Part shown: in pieces, positions 33,001-42,478 of the stretch
Numbering within the stretch: position 1 is the first letter of the stretch
Layout: each line of letters begins with the position of its first letter
Origin: Leishmania infantum JPCM5
Taxonomy: Eukaryota; Euglenozoa; Kinetoplastea; Trypanosomatida; Trypanosomatidae
DNA: 64,000 nt
Assembly (NCBI RefSeq): GCF_000002875.2
Contig: NC_009420.2
Span: forward strand, 246,001 to 310,000
Direction: 5' to 3'
The notes under the pieces: model-generated
What the model was told of the DNA's origin: nothing
Database searches by the model: none
What the model saw: only the letters and a program-made list of their open reading frames with translations
Position numbers and translations under genes: made by a program

Positions 33001-33367
33001 TGCGGCACCGCATAGTGACCAAAGCGGTTGCGCAAGTGGTGCGGAGAAAGCGGTATGGCACCAGTGCAGTAATCGCCATCCCGCCAGCTTAGCTGAGCTC
33101 TCACTCGGCAATGCTACGACAGCGATCGTGGCGGTCTTGGCAGAGCGCAGAGAGTCGGTGCTGGTGGACGTCGTCAACGCACCAGAGGAGCTGCGCGCTG
33201 CTGTGTATCACGACGTATTGGATCGTATCGACTTCTCTGATTGTACAGTCGCAGGGGGCAGTGACCACCGTCAACCATCCCACCCGTCGCAAGCGAGCGC
33301 TGCTACAGCACCGGGAGAGGTGCGCTGCCAGTTGAATGGACGCTGCATGCCAACGTTTTCCTGGTGA
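30005..33367 (+). CDS. Calpain-like protein, catalytically dead (no active-site Cys or His)
   Basis: This is an 1120-residue protein starting at the ATG at 30005; the 48 codons above it begin with TTG in leader-like sequence. Residues 85-155 form a coiled coil. The calpain protease core spans about 415-800. It starts with a YVDAAFPP motif, then VEWRP. The motif that normally reads GDCW is GDAG, so the nucleophile is replaced by Ala512. The His of the usual GHAY motif is Thr690 (GTSY). Asn711 remains in LRNW, but the NPWG context is lost. The VDAYLPC, LWAPVCEKALAKV and FTGGPVE motifs confirm the family. A domain III-like segment (VWLSYTKEVLPYF) and a further beta-rich C-terminal region follow. 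Many trypanosomatid calpain-like proteins lack catalytic residues and are thought to be cytoskeletal or regulatory. No N-terminal Gly-Cys acylation motif is present. Confidence 0.9.
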   Translation: MRRPGVEYWSSTCSVHRPSRTSSSPDPTSVSCTSAADYCNSSKDEIPPPMSTVWLAPPSLSTPVICEADSGDGDGAQRRMQQQRVLQRREEEVARLEAILARERVDNANSLNALRASLKREHLLRATAEKERQAAQAEGRHLRTALRALLAQPPNNSNNEPLSSTVPVSLYEEARRLLLRCDKTFAELKALQLRSTDAAGLEVLRRYDIPVLDEIPPAWPPGTPQCSGEEEDDHARRRARAGGGPNSTPAAREKASSGTTPLPMEETLTGLEISELTALSPDTPCSPSSATRQVSAVTAAGEASETWREKGCVPPVHSSSNGKAKPDAGGETLSADGRRRPRPTLLSPPLPSSETSAAKVVQPWMGPMHEFAGSTPLLDATPPQELSAEHPTRLSELGREDTIRDTDHLLRSLAEEIAMLATSQGLRTASEVAALCRRRGLHYVDAAFPPVSETLGFDSSGGCRGCHTDRRTSFVVEWRPRDAVVPRGRKAELLTSAGIDPDSLRCGRLGDAGVVAALAALAESAGAVLSVLASTTSEDEDNGIYVVWLCVHGWWTRVTVDAYLPCVIEDNRLVDLYGCSSTTTYDLWAPVCEKALAKVLCGYHALCSLTAETAIGNFTGGPVECWDWWHRRSSTALEEMEAALSTNARGAGVVLLSTFSTAALRDTSTRSVAVAGAHAAYQRLGLRPGTSYRVLAVADNAEGEPMVLLRNWTRRCEQRENGQARCLFDLDSAFGGGDRRNLSPRRDSNDGTAAVKGWLAKPPSQSSAASSQCDSCVWLSYTKEVLPYFDGCHVCFDCRRYHDLRVPIAFTGSRPAIPAQLVRVRVQEGLARPPHRVTRCPTRLWIGLHQPFSRVDTSDAAHACFPWGLKMTLVAQEEAPVPFGGGGGCARPARRSYILSESFLGEPKELPAVWMYLELEPVADSAPHPVTDLKDEDAAAATTTTEFFVVPHMEWIVRKDRAHTGQDDDGLGSLGCDVPSAQHRRSVGQESQRRRLGKDAAPHSDQSGCASGAEKAVWHQCSNRHPASLAELSLGNATTAIVAVLAERRESVLVDVVNAPEELRAAVYHDVLDRIDFSDCTVAGGSDHRQPSHPSQASAATAPGEVRCQLNGRCMPTFSW

Positions 33368-33689
33368 TGTTTGCACGGTGACCGGTGGACGGGAGAGGGC
33401 TAACAGTGAAGCGATGCAACCCGAAGCAGCGCGAGAGATGAAGGCGCGCCATGAGCCTTCACGTTGTCCCTGCCATCCTTTTCCTCGGCTCGTCGTTGGG
33501 TGCATGTTGGTACAGTGCCCCGTCCTGCAAGTTCCGCGCTGCGTGCTATGCTCCTTTTCCTATCGTCACTGCCTGTTGTTGGCGCTAGGGCGAATGGGTG
33601 GCCATCACACAGCTGGACGCGATCAGATCCGCCGCAACGGCGGTCGCACAATCTTACCATACCCGTGCGGAGAAAACCAAAAGCCCTAA
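33368..33689 (+). other. Start of the calpain gene's 3' UTR
   Basis: Mixed-composition sequence directly after the stop codon at 33365-33367. No frame or element is recognisable. Confidence 0.6.
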
Positions 33690-35560
33690 TCGGAAGCGAC
33701 AAAAACCGCCCACGCCGTTACTGCAACGATGATGGCCACGAAGGCAGGTTCAGCGGCAGGTATGACGACCTCGTTAGGAGGTGAGAACTGGTCTCCTCTC
33801 TCAACAGTCCGCAGACCTATACACACCACGGTGTGTCTTGTCTCGCTTTCACGCGCATCCCCTACACTGCACCTCTCCCGCTTCTGTCTTCAAAGCCTCT
33901 TCTGGCCTTCTCCTCGTGCTAGCACGATGACTCTGCGCTTGCGCCGCACTTTCTTTTGTCCTCTGCTTCCCCACTGCGTTAGCGTGACTACCTGCACACT
34001 CATACAGATGAGCGCGTGAGGAGCCACGCTATTTTTGGCTGCCAGCGCCTGCAGGCGTTGCCCTTCGAGCAAGGGGACGGGCAAGAGCCTCACGATCACC
34101 CATGCTCTGTGGGCCGCGGTGGCATTCTCTAAGCTTATGATTCTCGTGGAGGCGGTTGGTGGCGACATGCCGGGCAATCTTGTCGTGCTGTGCGATGACG
34201 CTGATATTCTAGCTTACCACTTCACCCTTCGTGCCCCTCTGTTCTCCGCCTAGGCGCCCAGGTGGCATGCGAAGGATCGCTGCACATTTGCGTGGCGCCG
34301 CGCTCAGGTGATTGGCGCGATAGCGTCTGTCTTTACCACCTGCGGCCCGCTGTGCGGATCACCAGCAGCCCCTTCCAGTGGCTTCCAAGCGTGTCCCTGT
34401 GCGCCATGTATGATGACGAGCAGGGGATGGGGGATGGGACGGAGAGGTGCTGCCGACGCCTTTTATGACGGGGCTGGGGTGCTTTGGCTTCGTCATGAAC
34501 GTGCTTTTCAACAGCATGCGGTACTGCAGTAGCGAGCACGCACAGTCTCCCGGCAGCCTCTTCGAGGGCCATGACGATGACCAGGGCCGCAGTCACGAGG
34601 ACGGCGGGCACCATCACTACGAAAATGGCCACGAGGACGACCACGGCAGCGTACACGCTCGGCTTCTCTCCACGTAGGATCACCAGCGCGATCGGCAGAC
34701 ATCTGCGGCGGCTTACACGGCGTGCGTGTGAGCCGTGCCTCAGACGCCGAGGCGCTATCGCAAGATGCAAGGCACCACCGTATTCCCCTTCTCCACGTCT
34801 TCGGCGACTGACTGCCTGCCTTGGGGGTAGTGGCGCCAGCTGGCGTGACGGCGGTGTGCAACTCGTGCAAGCACCACGCAGCCAGCACGTTGCACCGCTA
34901 GGTCAACCTGGTGGATCCTATCCTGTCCCTTGTGTTTCACATGATCACGATCCACACCCCGCGAAGGACCTTGCCGTGGAGAGGTGGCAGATCGTGATGG
35001 ATTGGGTGTCGACGATGCTCTCCCAACAGGATTGTACGTGTAAAACCGCTGGCCGACAACACAGTGGACGAAGTGCTTCACCTCTATGTTTGGATGGCTT
35101 CGACTCAACTTCTCTGTCCTCCGCGCCACACTCAGTACGTCGCACGACCTCCCCGCCGCTGAAGCGCAGCGGCTCATCAAGGGACACACCGACCGGTGCG
35201 TGGCGATGGGTGCGCAGCACTGCACGTTTCAGCTCGAGTAGAGCTAGCACGCGCGCAGGTAGGGTGCACCGGTAGCAACGAGGCGTATCGGCGTTGCAGT
35301 CGTGTAGAAATCAGCGGATACGAAGTCGTAGCGATCCAGAATGCGATATCCCTCTCAGTGACGCGCCACTTCAGCTGGTGGCATGCTGTCTGTTGACAGA
35401 ACGGCGCACCAAAGGAAGGAGCGTGTGGGGGGTAAATCAGGACGATGTAGGGCGAGCCTGACGAGGAAGAATAGCCTTCTTTGGTTTGACGGCTACGCGG
35501 CTTCACAGAGAAGTTTGCACCTCTCTTTTCCTCGTGCTGCCTTCTCCCCCGCACTTAGAT
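33690..35560. other. GC-rich frame-broken stretch, possible pseudogene remnant
   Basis: Unlike the T/C-rich spacers around it, this stretch is GC-rich and coding-like in composition, yet no intact gene spans it. Protein-like segments occur in different + frames and are cut by stops: about 34040-34250 (residues such as KLMILVEAVGGDMPGNLVVL), 34275-34530, 34447-34677 (hydrophobic, then His/Asp-rich) and 34571-35275. A minus-strand frame at 34333-34770 contains a hydrophobic stretch. This could be a decayed gene, possibly of a membrane protein, or an old retroposon-rich 3' UTR. No family could be assigned, and nothing was reconstructed across the breaks. Confidence 0.3.
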
Positions 35561-37433
35561 GACTCGCGTCTATCCTGTGCAAAGACTTGATGAGTCCGTC
35601 TCTGTATGTTGGCGCTAGGCGTGTTCGTGTTTGTTGCTGAGCCAGGGCTCGTGCGTCTCCTCTGCCTTCTTTCCAGTCGATTACTCACCTCCTCCTCGTG
35701 TTACCGTGGGCGTTTGCGTTTTTGATGTTTTTTTTTCTATTTTGCCTGCTGACATGCGCTACGCTCTCCTTGTTTGCGCACACCTGGTGGCACACATGCG
35801 GAATGGTAATCATTCTTGCCTTTGTGTTTTTTTTTTTGCAACCTCAGCTGCTCTCCGCGCCTTTTCCCGTGCGTCGCTGGCCTTCACTGTCTCTATCTGT
35901 TTGTTGGTTCCTTTTCTTCTGGTGCCCTCGCCATGCACACACACGTACAGGCGTTTGTGTCTCTCTGTAGATGAATGTGTGGGCAGACACCCCCTGCACA
36001 AACTCCCTTGCTCTCGAGCGTTTCGTTTCTGTGAGTTTATCTTTGCCTCGCTGTCTCGCCTCGCCTTGACGCTGGCTTTTATGTAGGCTATTTCGCTCAT
36101 TCTCATCGTCCACCGCCTTCCCCCTTCTCTCTCTGTGACTCCAACCGTAAGCCCCAGCGTGTTGCACAGTTGTGTGTGTACATGGGGAAAGGGGGAGACG
36201 CTTAACTCTTGTTGTTTCAGTACTGCTGCTTGTAGAGGGTAGAGGACGTAGGGAAGGACAAGAGCGTGTGCGTCCGCATGCCAGTCTGTCCGCCTGGCTT
36301 GCTTGTGACGCAGTTTACTAAGTGCTCCGATCTTTTTGTCGCTGCACACTTTTCGACCGCTGCTGGCCCCCTGGATTTGTGTGTGCTTCATAATGATGGC
36401 TCGTTTTGTATCTTTGGTGTCGTAACGTGCGCTTCCTCTTTCGTTGCGTCTCGCGCCTCTCAAGATGCTGACCAGAGGATGTCGCTGTGGTGGAGGAATG
36501 AGGATGAACGTGGTTGGCGCAAGCGAGGCCATAGAAGATTATATGGGAACAACAAAAAGAGCACGCCCTTCTCGGAGGACAACTTCACCGATGTGCGCAG
36601 CGGCCGTTATGCTTCCGCCATCTGTACGCGTCGTAAACATAAAGGACAATGCGTGGCTGGCCCTTTGGCCACTAATGAATGATGTGGCCTTTGTCTCTGC
36701 TTCCCTGGGCGGCGCTAAACGAACGCTGCAGCTCACCCGAATATTCATGTGTGTCTAGGTGCTACGCGCGGCCTTTTTACCATTTTCTTCTCTGTCTCCT
36801 CGGTGCTTTCCACGTCTTCGCGCCGCTTTTTCTTTTTGCTTCTTCTTGGGTGTACGTGCCCGCCCCCCCCCCTTCTCTCGTGTGCGGCACCCTCGCTTGC
36901 TCCCTCGGAGACGCAGGGCGAGTAGTCGCCTTTATGTCCGTGAGGAGAGACGTGTGGTGTCCTCTCACTCCCACCCCACATCAAGCCTTCCATCGAGCAC
37001 AGCCACCAACCAACCACCTAGCACCCCCCTCCCACAAACACACGCAACCGAGGAGAGATGCACATGCGAAAGGGAGGACAGCGTAGCCGTTCGTTGCGTC
37101 TCCCTCTTCATTCCCTCTCGCTGTTTTTCATGTTATTGTTATCTCATTTCAGCTCGCGTCTCTGCCGACGACGCCGCTGACTTGGTTTACGCATTTACGG
37201 CCTCGTCTGCTTTGGATCCGCGTGCATCTCTAGAGCATAGACCTCTTTTATTCAGCATTCTCTTTCCTAGATGCACGTACACTGACCTCCGCACTTTCTT
37301 TTTTTTTTCTGTCCAAAGAGACGCACACGTACGCACATACGCCGCCCATTGTCCATCAACGGACAGAATTGGCCAGACCGCCGCGTGAGGAAACCGTTTT
37401 CGCTCATACCGGCGCGTCAGCCCTATTCGCCGA
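35561..37433 (+). other. Spacer of about 1.9 kb before the coiled-coil gene
   Basis: T/C-rich sequence with several T runs and alternative pyrimidine/AG sites, the last being the acceptor at 37317-37318. No credible coding frame on either strand. Confidence 0.7.
37291..37318 (+). promoter_or_regulatory. Polypyrimidine tract and AG, trans-splice acceptor candidate
   Basis: A T10-containing pyrimidine tract is followed by AG at 37317-37318, about 115 bases before the ATG at 37434. Confidence 0.5.
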
Positions 37434-39119
37434 ATGGAGCGGGACAAGCCGCCACCGGCTCTACGCTTTGCTCGTCAGTGGACATTGCCTTCCAGTTCGG
37501 CGAGCGACGCCGGTTTCGCTACCCTTGCCTATCCGTCGTGGCACACAGAGTCCCCCTCACCATTTAACCGATCTCAGGTGCCCCTGACGCCATCCCCCGA
37601 CAGAGCCGGGCGGCGACAACCGCTGGAAGGTTCCCTCGCGCCAGGCTCGCCGTCTCCTATACCACCCTCGGAGCTGTCAGCGCTGACTTCGGGAGGTGCC
37701 GCGCACCACACCGATGCCTCACTGCAGCGGGCGTCGCGCCCTGTGCCAGCTGCTCCGTCCGCAAGCAACGTCGCAGCACGATGCGTACAGCCGGTGATGC
37801 TAGCCAGTGATGCGGATGGCAAGTCGTTCTGGCGGCGCCAAGCGCAGCGCCTCGAGGCGAAGTGCGCCGCACTGGAGGAGGAGCTCAAAACCGTCTACCG
37901 CGTCCTCGGCAAAGAGGCCAATGATATCCCTCGTGCGCTGGAGGCGAGTAGTCATACCTCTTTGATGGCGGCCGGAAGCGTCAACCCTACCTATGAGACG
38001 GTGGCGCAGGAGCGCGACATGGCGCGGCTGGAGCTGACGCGAGAAAGGGAAAAAAATTTTCTTCTGCGTCACCGCCTGCGGGAGATGGATGCGGAGGTGC
38101 ATCGGCTGCAAAGTCGGCATGCCCGTGACGTAGGCAAGCAGCGCGTTGGCGATGCATCAAAGCGGGCGTCGCCGTCTTCTAAGTCTGTCTCAAAAATGGG
38201 TGTGCTTTCCTCGAGACACCAGCGCGCTTCCAGTCGCTGCTGCTCGAGCTCTTGCTCTTCGACACAATCCACACGTGATGTGCGGCGTTCGCCCATCTAC
38301 CCACGCTCTCGCAGCATCACGCGACCGTACACTTCGTCGTCCGCAAAGCGGGAGGAGTCGCCACGACCAACGCCGGCGCCGGTGTCCACGTCTTCTGCCC
38401 ACTACAGCGACAACTCTATGATCACCCGGTCTTCGACCGCCTCAACGTCGTCCTCGACACACCGTGAGAGTGGCCGCCGGGCCGCCAACACGTCTGCGGC
38501 AGCTCCAGCAGCTTTCGGAAAACCCCGTGGTCGTAGCACGCACTCGCCTCTGAAACCGAGCCGACAGGCGACAGACCCCTACGAAGCGGAGGCGCGTGAC
38601 TTGCTCACATGGCTGCTAAGTGCTCGCCCTTCCTCGTCCTCTCCGAGCCGGTGCCAGCCGTTCGTGTGGCGGAAAGGCGCTGCCGGGTCACGCGGGCCAG
38701 AACCTCTACGCCGCTCTAACCTTGAGAGTCCACCCAGACGTGTGCGCCATAACGACCTCTTCAGTGCCACTGTCGCCGTCAGCGAAGGCGAAGGAAACGG
38801 CGGCCGATTGGCGCATGGAACGGCACGGGGAGCGGCGAAGGCTCGTCCAGCGATTCGGGACAGTCGACTGCTGTCGCCTATTCCGCTGCAGCAAGAGAGG
38901 GATGCCGCTGATGACGAAAAAGCAAGGGACCACCCCACAGGTGCCGTTCGGTCGCTCTGTGCGATGCCGTTGCAGGTGCGAGCGCCACGGAGCGCCGCGG
39001 GCCCGTCTCGCGACGCGCTCTCCGGCAAAGGGGCCCTTAGAGGGCACGCTGGCGATGGGGAATGGATTGCGTGGCAGCCGCACGTTATAGCGCCAGGGCA
39101 ACAGTCTGGTGGGGCGTAA
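37434..39119 (+). CDS. Ser/Arg-rich coiled-coil hypothetical protein, 561 aa
   Basis: This starts at the ATG at 37434. Residues 1-120 are Pro/Ser/Ala-rich and probably disordered. Residues 125-155 (FWRRQAQRLEAKCAALEEELK) and 185-235 (ERDMARLELTRERE and onward) form two coiled-coil segments with clear heptads. Residues 245-370 are a Ser/Arg/Thr-rich tract with SS-R repeats typical of phosphorylated linkers. A short ordered motif around 380-400 (YEAEARDLLTWLLS) precedes another low-complexity tail. No enzymatic domain, signal peptide or membrane segment is seen. The composition resembles kinetoplastid cytoskeletal or basal-body proteins, but that is only a resemblance. A 292-codon minus-strand frame overlapping the 3' end is judged a GC-codon shadow. 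Confidence 0.85.
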   Translation: MERDKPPPALRFARQWTLPSSSASDAGFATLAYPSWHTESPSPFNRSQVPLTPSPDRAGRRQPLEGSLAPGSPSPIPPSELSALTSGGAAHHTDASLQRASRPVPAAPSASNVAARCVQPVMLASDADGKSFWRRQAQRLEAKCAALEEELKTVYRVLGKEANDIPRALEASSHTSLMAAGSVNPTYETVAQERDMARLELTREREKNFLLRHRLREMDAEVHRLQSRHARDVGKQRVGDASKRASPSSKSVSKMGVLSSRHQRASSRCCSSSCSSTQSTRDVRRSPIYPRSRSITRPYTSSSAKREESPRPTPAPVSTSSAHYSDNSMITRSSTASTSSSTHRESGRRAANTSAAAPAAFGKPRGRSTHSPLKPSRQATDPYEAEARDLLTWLLSARPSSSSPSRCQPFVWRKGAAGSRGPEPLRRSNLESPPRRVRHNDLFSATVAVSEGEGNGGRLAHGTARGAAKARPAIRDSRLLSPIPLQQERDAADDEKARDHPTGAVRSLCAMPLQVRAPRSAAGPSRDALSGKGALRGHAGDGEWIAWQPHVIAPGQQSGGA

Positions 39120-39964
39120 AAAGCGGCGGCGCTTCTCTTTTTCACGTGCATTCCATTGGCATCGTGCTTTTTCTCCTGCCTTTTGGCACTCGGTGAAGGA
39201 CCGGCGCGTTCGTCGCATGGTAGCTGCGGGCAGTGGACGCTTTTTCCGTGAGTCCGTGGTGGTGGTAGTGGTGCTGCTGCTGTGCGTGCGCATGATGCAT
39301 GAGCCACAGCGGCGACGGAAAGGGCAAGAGAGACGCGGCGCAATCGTGTATCAGCGGTGCGTCGGAGACCATCGGCGAAAACGACGCCACCGGCAGCCCC
39401 CATGTCCCACAGGTAAGCCGATGAGAAGCGAGACCCTTGGAGACTATTGAATATCAAAGTGCACGGTTGCGTTCACGCAGAGGTGAGGCGGTGTGTGTGG
39501 TGGCCGCTCCCAGAGCTTCACCAAGGCTGTTGAAGCCGAGGTTAGTGCCGGAAAGAAAAAAGGAGGAACGCAATGGAGATGCACACCCCAGTGAAACTCT
39601 GGGGGACTGATACAGTGTGTGTGAGTGTGCAATTGCCTATGCAGGCTCTTGCCTCTCTTAGCCAGCGCTGAACTTTCTGCAAGTGCGTGGCGTCGCACTT
39701 CATTCCCCCGCCAACTGCTCAACGGGTTGCGTCTTCTCTTTCTTTCACCTTGTCCTTGCCCGCTTCTCCGACGCTTACGCTTCTCTTTCTTCTCTCTGCC
39801 CTGGACGATCCAACCACAGCTCGCAAAGTGGGAGTCGAAGGCGTCCGGCGCCGTGCCGTCTTCTCGGAGGCACCCCCCACCTCCCCACCACCACCGTAGG
39901 TGCAGGCGCTCACTCTGACTTTAACAAAGAGCACGTAGAAGCTCTCGCGGTGATCAGCGGCAAC
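39120..39964 (+). other. Spacer of 845 bases
   Basis: The 3' UTR of the coiled-coil gene up to about 39650, then a C/T-rich tract and the acceptor of the TFIIH gene. The in-frame extension upstream of 39965 begins at a GTG and reads through the tract, so it is not coding. Confidence 0.7.
39739..39819 (+). promoter_or_regulatory. Polypyrimidine tract and AG, trans-splice acceptor candidate
   Basis: A long C/T tract (39739-39800) is followed by CACAG with AG at 39818-39819, about 145 bases before the ATG at 39965. Confidence 0.5.
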
Positions 39965-41638
39965 ATGCCCTCGAGCTCCTCGGCATTGGACGTGCCGCTT
40001 GTAGAAGTCATCTGCAGCTATCCGACCCGCGAGGGGCTATGCGCCGAGTGCCCTGCACTGCTGCTGCTCGTCTACCAGCACGTTGTAGCGGAGCTGCAGG
40101 CGGGGCGACGCGCCGTGGACGTGTTCCGTGGCACCTCGCGGCAGGACCACCTGAGCGAATTACTCGGTGTGCGCTCCTTGTCGGAGCTGTTTGAGCATCT
40201 CTACCCGCTGTCGCAGTCTTGCACCCTCGATGAGAGCACTGCGGGCTCGCAGTTCTGGAGGCAGGCACGGGCTACCTTGGAGGCCGCGTGGGCGCCGCCG
40301 CACGACGCAAAGGCGCGTGCCCTTCTCACGCAGGTGCGCGGCCAGCCGCGATTCCGCTTTTGCGGGCCGCGCGACGCCGAGACGCCCGGGGAGGGCTATC
40401 CACTGCACCCTGTATCGTTGGAGCGGGCCTTGGCAACAAGCAAGCGCTTCCTCCGCACTGCGATGACCTGCGCACTGGACGGGTCAACGGATGCCCTGGC
40501 CGGGCGGCAACCGGAGCTGCGCGCGGTGCTGCAGCTGGCCCACCTTGTTCCCCATACTCCGTCGACGGGAGCGCCTCCGAGAAAAGAAGTCACGCCGGAG
40601 GGGATTAGCTTCTGCATGGTGTCGCTGCAGCAGCGGTGGTGGGTACTGGTGAACGCGGCGCTGGAGCGCGTTCTGCTGCTCACTCGCGCTGCCGCGAATG
40701 GGAACGGTAACACCAGCGGCAGCAGCGGCGTCACAAAATCGCTTCTCTGGCAGCTGCTGGCGGTGCTGTCTGTCCTAGACACTGCGCACTACGTCTTCGC
40801 CTTCCCAGAAAGGCAGCAGGATCTCGCGGCTCACCATCTTCTCGCACGGCTGTCCGAGGTCGGGCTGGTGTACCCCTTACTCAGCAACGACCGCAAGTGC
40901 TTTGTCTTGAGTCCTGACTTCCTGCACGCCATTCACTGGCACGCGAGCACGCCGCTGTCCCTCACCTTCAATCATCACCTCCTGCGAAGCGTTAGCGGCG
41001 TCAGCGACATACGTCGCGAGGACACCGACACCATCATCACCGAAACGAACTTCCGTCTGTACGCGTACACCGACGATGCTGACCTGCTCAACATTTTGAA
41101 CCAGTTCGCGAAGCTGGAGGAGATCGTGAACGGGAATCTCCACTGCTACCGCGTGACGCGGGACAGCTTTGCCTCCGCGATGCGCAAGGGCATCACCGCT
41201 GCACAAGTCCTACGCTTTCTTTCGCTGCGAGCGCACCCCAGCATGCTTCGCCGGCACGGGGAGCGGGAGGAGAACGGTGACACGACGTCGCCATCGTCTG
41301 CTGGCGGCGCCTCCTCTTCCTTCACTTTTTCAGCGTCCCCTCGTCGTAGGGCTGTTGCGGGCACGTGTGGGAGCACCACCTCCATTGATGCGGTGTCGAC
41401 GCTTGTGGTTCCGCAGTCCTTCTGCGACCAAATGCACATGTGGGAGAGCGAGTGTCGCCGCGTAGTGTTTGAGCACCACGTTGTCCTGCTACGCAACATG
41501 TCAACGGAGCAACAGAAGGCGGTGACAGCGTATTTGATCGATGCAGGGGAGGTCGATGCCGTTGCGCACGCTGAGCGCGGCTACATGGTGATTCGTGAGG
41601 AAGTCTTCGAGCGTCTTGTCGCACCACTTTTAAGGTGA
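39965..41638 (+). CDS. TFB2: TFIIH subunit p52/TFB2
   Basis: This is a 557-residue protein from the ATG at 39965, somewhat longer than human p52 (462) and yeast Tfb2 (513). Residues 360-427 carry the best-conserved p52 block: ETNFRLYAYTDD, then FAKLEEIVNGNL, VTRDSF, GITAAQVLRFL and RAHPSM. Residues 480-557 match the C-terminal part, with a DQMHMWESECRRV motif corresponding to the DQI-LWE-ER pattern and a winged-helix-like end that in other species contacts Tfb5. A Ser-rich insertion lies between them (about 435-475). p52 anchors and stimulates XPB in TFIIH. In trypanosomes TFIIH is required for RNA polymerase II transcription of the spliced-leader RNA genes and takes part in nucleotide excision repair. 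The N-terminal third is divergent. The family call rests on motifs read by eye. Confidence 0.9.
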   Translation: MPSSSSALDVPLVEVICSYPTREGLCAECPALLLLVYQHVVAELQAGRRAVDVFRGTSRQDHLSELLGVRSLSELFEHLYPLSQSCTLDESTAGSQFWRQARATLEAAWAPPHDAKARALLTQVRGQPRFRFCGPRDAETPGEGYPLHPVSLERALATSKRFLRTAMTCALDGSTDALAGRQPELRAVLQLAHLVPHTPSTGAPPRKEVTPEGISFCMVSLQQRWWVLVNAALERVLLLTRAAANGNGNTSGSSGVTKSLLWQLLAVLSVLDTAHYVFAFPERQQDLAAHHLLARLSEVGLVYPLLSNDRKCFVLSPDFLHAIHWHASTPLSLTFNHHLLRSVSGVSDIRREDTDTIITETNFRLYAYTDDADLLNILNQFAKLEEIVNGNLHCYRVTRDSFASAMRKGITAAQVLRFLSLRAHPSMLRRHGEREENGDTTSPSSAGGASSSFTFSASPRRRAVAGTCGSTTSIDAVSTLVVPQSFCDQMHMWESECRRVVFEHHVVLLRNMSTEQQKAVTAYLIDAGEVDAVAHAERGYMVIREEVFERLVAPLLR

Positions 41639-42478
41639 GCCGGGCAGCGGTGTTGGAGATGGAGGAGACCGCCGCCTCTGCAGCTTTGTGCGTGCTATCT
41701 TCTTCTTATCCTCTTTCCTTGTGGTTGCCAGTGCAGAGAACGGTACTGCCTTTCCTCTCCCCTCTCCCCCCTCCACCCCCAACACATACACGTACGCGTA
41801 CACAGAAAAGCCGGACAGAGGATTTTACAGCTCGATTATTGAGGGGCTGCAGCCAGCCATGTACTGCGATGCGTTTGACATGTGCGCCACGCTCCGACCG
41901 CAGTGCGTCGTGCTTTCCCATTCGCTTCCTCCTCCGTTTATGTTCTTGATGCGGGGTTGCGGTGCACGACGCACTTGGGACGCCAGATGCCGCTCTTTCT
42001 GCGCCGCCTAAGCTCACTGAAGCTGTCTCATCCTTTTCATTCGTTTTTCTTTGTTTTTTTTTTTTGCCTGACACTTCACACTCTGCAACACACAAACACA
42101 CGAACGCTCACACCCTCGTTGCCGTGCTCCCCCTCCCCCAATACCGCCATCTTTGCAGAGGTGGGTGACACAGCAGGCCCACGCGCTGTGGCTTCATCGT
42201 TGCCGTAATCCGACCCGTTGTAACAGTGGCGCACGAAACAGGAGCGTGTTTCTGCAACGTGCGCACGCTCGCGCCCCCGCTCATAAGACGGCGCTGCTGT
42301 GCACCGGCAGGCACATGCTGGACTGCTTCTCAGCTTCTAAAAAAAGGACACCACAAAGGCACGCACACACACGAAGCTCGCTGGAACTCTGTTCCGCGTT
42401 TAACCTTCACCCCCCCCTCGCTTCTGTTGACCACCGAGGACGCTTCGACACACCCTAAGCACATTGGCGTTTGGCGAG
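41639..42478 (+). other. Spacer of 840 bases
   Basis: The 3' UTR of the TFIIH gene, a T11-containing tract near 42054-42065, and a C-rich tract with CAG at 42157-42158, then a leader of up to 320 bases. No other element is seen. Confidence 0.7.
42116..42158 (+). promoter_or_regulatory. Polypyrimidine tract and AG, trans-splice acceptor candidate
   Basis: A C/T tract followed by CTTTGCAG with AG at 42157-42158. It is the best acceptor in the spacer although 320 bases from the ATG; a nearer site cannot be excluded. Confidence 0.4.

Noticed and set aside
38579..39457. A 292-codon minus-strand frame overlapping the end of the coiled-coil gene
   Set aside because: It is mainly antisense to a real gene, the composition is Arg/Ala/Ser/Pro-rich without domains, and all other genes are on +.
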